Of a stretch of 64,000 nt of DNA, positions 59,972-64,000 are shown piece by piece. A program made the position numbers and the translations under genes. The notes under the pieces were generated by a model. That model saw only the letters and a program-made list of their open reading frames with translations. It was not told where the DNA came from and searched no databases. The DNA comes from Thermomonas carbonis (lineage in GTDB: Bacteria > Pseudomonadota > Gammaproteobacteria > Xanthomonadales > Xanthomonadaceae). The stretch lies in assembly GCF_014396975.1 (NCBI RefSeq), contig NZ_CP060719.1, positions 1,088,001-1,152,000 of the forward strand, in the 5' to 3' direction. How positions within the stretch are numbered: position 1 is the first letter of the stretch; each line of letters starts with the position of its first letter.

Positions 59972-60408
59972 GTGGGCACCAGATCCTGCTGGTCGAGGAC
60001 AATCCGGACGATGTCGAACTGACCCGCCTCGCCTTCGCCGAAGCCGGCAGCGCGCATCGCCTGCAAGCCGTCAGCGACGGTGCCGAGGCGCTGGACTACC
60101 TGCTGGCGCGCGGCCGCCATGGCGGCCGCGATGCCGCGGACCTGCCGGCGCTGGTCTTGCTGGATCTCAACCTGCCGCGTCTGGATGGCCGCGACGTGCT
60201 CAAGGCGATCCGGGCCACACCTGCGACGCAGTGCCTGCCGGTGGTGGTGCTGACTACCAGCGCGGAACCACGCGACGTCGACCAAGCCTACGCGCTGGGC
60301 GCGAACAGCTACATCCAGAAGCCGGTCGAGTTCGAGCGCTTCGTTGAAGTCGTCCGCCAAGTCGGCCGCTACTGGCTGGCGATCAACCTGCCGCCTGGTC
60401 GCTGCTGA
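59968..60408 (+). CDS. Single-domain response regulator (Rcp1/CheY-like)
   Basis: The 146-residue protein is one receiver domain with QILLVEDNPDDVELTRLAFAE (acidic pair), phospho-acceptor Asp in LVLLDLNLPRLDGRDVLKAI, VVVLTTSAEPRDVDQAYALGA and the conserved Lys in SYIQKPVEFERF. The EDNPDD start and the helical end are typical of the Rcp1-like regulators that pair with phytochrome-type kinases. There is no output domain. It is co-translated with the kinase gene. Confidence 0.93.
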   Translation: MSGHQILLVEDNPDDVELTRLAFAEAGSAHRLQAVSDGAEALDYLLARGRHGGRDAADLPALVLLDLNLPRLDGRDVLKAIRATPATQCLPVVVLTTSAEPRDVDQAYALGANSYIQKPVEFERFVEVVRQVGRYWLAINLPPGRC

Positions 60409-60414
60409 ACCGGC

Positions 60415-61440
60415 TCAGCCCGCCTTGGCGTGGTAGCCGACCGCGGCTTCGACCTCGGTCTTCGATCCCAGGAATACCGGCACGCGCATGTGCAGGCCGG
60501 TCGGCTGCACCTCGAGCAGGCGCTGATGGCCGGTGCTGGCCGCGCCGCCGGCCTGTTCGACCAGCAGCGACATCGGGTTGGCCTCGTACATCAGGCGCAG
60601 GCGGCCGCCCTTGTCTGCGCTCTTGCGGTCCAGCGGATAGCTGAAGATGCCGCCACGGGTGAGGATACGGTGCACGTCGGCGACCATGCTCGCCACCCAG
60701 CGCATGTTGAAATCCTTGCCGCGCGGGCCTTCCGAGCCCAGCAGCAGATCGCCCACGTAGGCCTGCATCGGCGGCTCCCAGTGGCGCTGGTTGGACATGT
60801 TGACCGCGAACTCCCGCGTCTCTTCCGGGATGCGCATGCCGCGTGCGGTGAGCACGAAGCTGCCGACTTCGCGATCCAGGGTGAAGCAATGGGTGCCGTG
60901 ACCGACGGTGAGCACCAGCGTGGTGCTGGGGCCGTAGATGCAGTAACCGGCGGCGACCTGGGCGGTGCCCGGCTGCAGGAAGTCCGCATCGACCGGATTG
61001 GTGACGCCGTCGGGGCAACGCAGCACCGAGAAGATCGTGCCCACCGATACGTTGACGTCGATGTTGGAGCTGCCATCCAGCGGATCGAACAGCAGCAGGT
61101 AGTTGCCGCGCGGGTATTTGTCCGGGATCGGGTGCGAGGTGTCCATCTCCTCGGAGGCCAGCCCGGCCAGGTGACCGCCCCAGGCATTGGCTTCCATCAG
61201 GATCTCGTTGCTCAGGACGTCGAGTTTCTTCTGCGCCTCGCCCTGCACGTTGATGCTGGCGTCGCTACCGCTGCCGACATCGCCCAGCACGCCGCCCAGC
61301 GCGCCCTTGCCAACCGCGATCGAGATGGTCTTGCACGCCCGCGCCACCACTTCGACCAGCAGGCGCAGGTCGGGATTGATCCGGTCGGCGCGCTGTTCCT
61401 CGATCAGGAAGCGGGTCAGCGAAATGCTCGTGTTCGACAT
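60415..61440 (-). CDS. fbp: Fructose-1,6-bisphosphatase class 1
   Basis: Fbp hydrolyses fructose 1,6-bisphosphate in gluconeogenesis. The 341-residue protein has [36 protein letters not shown] (metal-binding DPLDGSSN), [35 protein letters not shown] and [24 protein letters not shown]. Length and motifs match the class 1 family. Its end is six bases from the convergent response-regulator stop. Confidence 0.96.
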   Translation of the reverse strand: MSNTSISLTRFLIEEQRADRINPDLRLLVEVVARACKTISIAVGKGALGGVLGDVGSGSDASINVQGEAQKKLDVLSNEILMEANAWGGHLAGLASEEMDTSHPIPDKYPRGNYLLLFDPLDGSSNIDVNVSVGTIFSVLRCPDGVTNPVDADFLQPGTAQVAAGYCIYGPSTTLVLTVGHGTHCFTLDREVGSFVLTARGMRIPEETREFAVNMSNQRHWEPPMQAYVGDLLLGSEGPRGKDFNMRWVASMVADVHRILTRGGIFSYPLDRKSADKGGRLRLMYEANPMSLLVEQAGGAASTGHQRLLEVQPTGLHMRVPVFLGSKTEVEAAVGYHAKAG

Positions 61441-61500
61441 GTGCAGGCCGGCGGCAACGGGAGGCGCTATTGTCGCCCAAGTCCCGCCATGGAGCGCCCG

Positions 61501-62025
61501 ATGTCACGTCCGTTGCTGCTGCCCGCGGTGATCGCACTTTCGCTGGCCGCGTGTTCGTCGCCGGCCGCGCTACCGGCGGCGGCCGCTCCCGCCGCGCCAC
61601 CTGTAGCGCCCGCGGCCATCGCCCCGGCCGAGGTGGTGCCGTCCGCCACCCCAGCACCGCCCGCGGCATCCTCCGAGTCCGCATCGGCGACGGCAGCGGG
61701 ATCCGCGATCGAAGGAAACATCCGCGAGGGCAACCGCCCGCCACCCGCGCTGCGGGTCTGCGCGCATCCGCTGGATGGCGGCACGCCGACCTGCATCGAC
61801 ACCGCCGTCGGAGCGACGTCCTATCGCATCGAGGTCGCCGCGGGCCGCTATGTCGTCGCCGGGCAGGCGCTCGACGACCCGGGCATGAAATTCGCGCACG
61901 CCGAGCGCATCCGCTGCATCCGCGCGCCGTGTCCGCCGGATACCGCGATCGTGGTCGAGGTCGCCGCGGGAGAGGGCAAGGCCGGCATCGACCTGTCCGC
62001 AGGCGAGGCTTTGCCGCCCGGTTGA
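61501..62025 (+). CDS. Lipoprotein of unknown function
   Basis: The 174-residue product has lipobox SLAAC, a long Ala/Pro linker (about 20-75) and a small beta-type domain: [42 protein letters not shown] and [20 protein letters not shown]. This end part recalls carboxypeptidase-regulatory-like beta domains. Four cysteines (two of them in CIRAPC) may form disulfides. I chose the ATG at 61501, which has GGAG seven bases upstream; 61489 is an alternative. It is divergent from fbp. Confidence 0.72.
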   Translation: MSRPLLLPAVIALSLAACSSPAALPAAAAPAAPPVAPAAIAPAEVVPSATPAPPAASSESASATAAGSAIEGNIREGNRPPPALRVCAHPLDGGTPTCIDTAVGATSYRIEVAAGRYVVAGQALDDPGMKFAHAERIRCIRAPCPPDTAIVVEVAAGEGKAGIDLSAGEALPPG

Positions 62026-62032
62026 GCGCCGG

Positions 62033-63628
62033 TCAGTCCGATGCCAACGCCAGTTGCAGGCGCGCCTCGCCGTCGCGGACACGGGTGAGCGTGGCGACCG
62101 GTACCTGGCGTGCCGCCAACGCCGCGCGCAATGCCTGCTCCCATGCCTCGGCCTGCGCATCGTCGGCGGTCGCCAACACCGCATCGACCCGGCCGCTGCG
62201 CCAGCGTTGCAGTGCCCAGGCCTGCGCATCGAGGATGACCCGCTGCGCGGGATCCGGACCTGCGTCGTCTTTGCGTGGCGTGCCGAGCGCGATCACCGGC
62301 AGTGCCTGCAGGGCCGGGACCACCAGCAGTGCGTCGTCGTCTTGCGGGCGTCGTGCGTTGATGTCGGCTTCGATCTGCCGTGCCCGCGCGATCGAGACGC
62401 GCGCGTCCGGGGCCAGCCACAACTCCCAGCGGCTGTCGTCGCTGCTGCGTTGCAGGCGACCCAGGTAGGGCAACAGGGCGGCACTGATGCGCGCCTGCTG
62501 GGCCTGTGCTGCCTGCAGGCGCTGGTTGCGTGCGCTCTCGGCGTCTTCCAGTGCAAGCACGCTGCGCTTGAGTTGGGCCAGGGTGCCCTGCTGGCGGGCG
62601 ATGCTGGCGTCGTCGGCGGTCAGCACCTCGCGCAGGCGCAGCGACACCGGCTGCGCGGTGCGTTCTGCCAACTGGGCCTGCAGGCGCGATTCCAGCCCGC
62701 CGACATGGCTCGGCAGCATCATCACCACGTCCACCGCAACGCCGTCCACTGCATTGTCGACGCGCAGCGCCGACACCCGCCCGCCGGCCTGGTTGGCCGC
62801 GGTGTCGAGAGTGGCCCGCACCGTCAGCTCGGTTTGCGACTGCAGGGCGATGCGCTTGAGCGCCAGCCCCAGCGGAATGGACAGCAGCACGAAACTGGCG
62901 ACGATCATGATCGCCTGCCAGGCGGTCTGCTTGGGCGTGTCGGCACCGCCGAAGCCGTACCAGCGGGCGACGATGGTCACCGACAGGGCGATCGCCAGCA
63001 GGTTGGTCATGAACAGGAACGCGGCACCACCGGCGATCTCCCAGTTGCCGACCGCGATGCCGTAGCCGACGACCGCCAGTGGCGGCATCAGCGCGGTGGC
63101 GATGGCCACGCCGACGATGGTCTCGCCCTTGCGGCTGATCGTGGCGTAGGCACCGGCCAGGCCGGACAGTACCGCCACCAGCAGGTCGAAGAAGGTCGGG
63201 CGCGTGCGTCCCAGGATCTCGCTGGTGGCCTCCTTCAGCGGCGACAGCCACACGATCAGCACCGCGATCGCCAGCGCCAGCAGCATCCCCGCAAAGAGCG
63301 TGCGCAGCGCTTCGCGGATGCTGCGCAATTCGAAGGTCGCCAGGCCCATCCCGAGCTGGATGATCGGCCCCATCAATGGCGAGATCAGCATCGCGCCGAT
63401 GATCACCGCGACCGAGTTCTGCAGCAGTCCGAGCATCGCGATGCCGCAGGCCATCACGATCATGAAGCCGTAGCGCGGCCCCAGCTCGCAGCCCTCGTGG
63501 ACATGCTCGAGCACCGCGATGCGGTCCACCTGGTCGATCAGGTTGTTCTTGCGCCACAAGCGTGCCCAGCGCCACCAGGCAGCGGGCGATGCGATATCGA
63601 GCATGGAAGCCTTCATGCGCGCAAGCAT
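62033..63628 (-). CDS. DUF389 family membrane protein
   Basis: Function unknown. The 531-residue product has five to six N-terminal helices (about 50-260) with the DUF389 core LLQNSVAVIIGAMLISPLMGPII, FFDLLVAVLSGLAGAYATISRKGETIVGVAIATALMPPLAVVGYGIAV and AAFLFMTNLLAIALS. The C-terminal half (about 270-531) is soluble, with a helical ARQQGTLAQLKRSVLALEDA region and mixed alpha/beta stretches. Two near starts (63628, 63616) cannot be separated. It is next to the C-terminal end of phhA on the same strand. Confidence 0.88.
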   Translation of the reverse strand: MLARMKASMLDIASPAAWWRWARLWRKNNLIDQVDRIAVLEHVHEGCELGPRYGFMIVMACGIAMLGLLQNSVAVIIGAMLISPLMGPIIQLGMGLATFELRSIREALRTLFAGMLLALAIAVLIVWLSPLKEATSEILGRTRPTFFDLLVAVLSGLAGAYATISRKGETIVGVAIATALMPPLAVVGYGIAVGNWEIAGGAAFLFMTNLLAIALSVTIVARWYGFGGADTPKQTAWQAIMIVASFVLLSIPLGLALKRIALQSQTELTVRATLDTAANQAGGRVSALRVDNAVDGVAVDVVMMLPSHVGGLESRLQAQLAERTAQPVSLRLREVLTADDASIARQQGTLAQLKRSVLALEDAESARNQRLQAAQAQQARISAALLPYLGRLQRSSDDSRWELWLAPDARVSIARARQIEADINARRPQDDDALLVVPALQALPVIALGTPRKDDAGPDPAQRVILDAQAWALQRWRSGRVDAVLATADDAQAEAWEQALRAALAARQVPVATLTRVRDGEARLQLALASD

Positions 63629-63650
63629 AAACGCCGGCGTATCCGTGCCG

Positions 63651-64000
63651 TCAGACGTCGCCGTCGACGCTCCAGCCTTCGCCGCTGCCGCGCTGGAACA
63701 CGTTGTCCGATTCGAGCACGCTGCCGGCCGGGATCGCCTCCTGTTCGAGCAGGCGTTCGTAGATCGGAGTGAAGTCGGGCAGGGTCGCTTCGATCAGTTC
63801 TTCGTAGCTGTCGATGACGAAATACGTTTGCTGGTAGCTGTCGATCCGGTAGCGGGTGCGCATCACCCGTTCCAGGTCGAAGCCGATCCGGTTGGGCGCC
63901 GCGCTTTCCAGCGAATGGATCGATTCGCCCTTGGAACTGACGATACCGGCACCGTAGATGCGCAGTCCGTCCGGTTGGCGGATCAGGCCGAACTCCACCG
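63651..64000 (-). CDS. phhA: Phenylalanine-4-hydroxylase, C-terminal part, 5' end outside window
   Basis: The C-terminal 116 residues of an aromatic amino acid hydroxylase that makes tyrosine from phenylalanine. Visible are VEFGLIRQPDGLRIYGAGIV with the iron-ligand Glu, SSKGESIHSLES, IGFDLERVMRTRYRIDSYQQTYFVIDSYEEL and the end TGEGW-like GSGEGWSVDGDV. The frame is open across the window edge. The first two iron His ligands lie beyond 64000. Confidence 0.93.
   Translation of the reverse strand, partial: VEFGLIRQPDGLRIYGAGIVSSKGESIHSLESAAPNRIGFDLERVMRTRYRIDSYQQTYFVIDSYEELIEATLPDFTPIYERLLEQEAIPAGSVLESDNVFQRGSGEGWSVDGDV

Overview
This 64 kb window is high-GC chromosome spanning the replication origin of a gammaproteobacterium of the Xanthomonadaceae (Lysobacter/Luteimonas/Thermomonas/Xanthomonas group; the genus cannot be fixed by eye). 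The main reason for this placement is the block mnmE-yidC-rnpA-rpmH (minus strand), then dnaA-dnaN-recF-gyrB-M48 peptidase-TPR protein-tonB-exbB-exbD1-exbD2 (plus strand), then pdxJ. That is the xanthomonad origin order, with the tonB operon a few genes from gyrB. Most of the sequence is core genome. I saw no tRNA, rRNA, insertion sequence, phage or CRISPR array.

Layout. 1-8.8 kb: zapE (5' end off the window), two related small lipoproteins flanking queF and a LysM protein, monomeric isocitrate dehydrogenase, a methyltransferase-like lipoprotein, rluE and a receiver-kinase hybrid. 8.9-23.1 kb: hrpB carrying an in-frame palindromic insertion, a secreted EndA-type nuclease, tatD, an RND efflux pair behind an operator-like palindrome, an Rrf2 regulator with a thioredoxin-reductase-like flavoprotein, and an AraC regulator. 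23.1-29.4 kb (minus): a probable copper cluster (DUF2946 protein, TonB-dependent receptor, PepSY membrane protein, PCu(A)C chaperone) behind a YadG/YadH-like ABC exporter. 29.5-35.4 kb (plus): a ferredoxin-NADP reductase, a tract of nested hairpins, then a tightly packed run of small membrane proteins, a small HTH regulator, an alpha/beta-hydrolase lipoprotein and a NatAB-type ABC transporter. This run starts at a strong promoter overlapped by a perfect 12+12 palindrome. 35.5-52.4 kb: a TonB-C-terminal lipoprotein, the origin block, and the TonB/ExbB/ExbD energy-coupling operon with a third exbD beyond a terminator. 52.4-64 kb: pdxJ, a cardiolipin synthase-like enzyme, a PA0069-type radical SAM protein, pirin, an SLC13-type permease, a sensor-less kinase plus response regulator, fbp, a DUF389 protein and the end of phhA.

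Origin. The dnaA-dnaN gap holds two perfect DnaA boxes, a variant box and an AT-rich dyad. One more perfect box lies between rpmH and dnaA. Three parS sites (one perfect, two with a single mismatch) lie within 1.2 kb around recF; two are inside its coding sequence and both encode the residues FHVE. The origin and the ParB-loading region are therefore adjacent.

Data quality. Three otherwise intact genes (TonB-dependent receptor, ferredoxin-NADP reductase, NatB-type permease) are each broken by one missing base at a short homopolymer. Sequencing or assembly error is the simplest explanation, although real decay or phase variation is not excluded.

The best candidates for something new are the HTH/membrane-protein/NatAB operon and its palindromic operator (30.39-35.38 kb), the palindromic element inserted in frame in hrpB with a look-alike after the reductase gene, and the parS sites written into recF.
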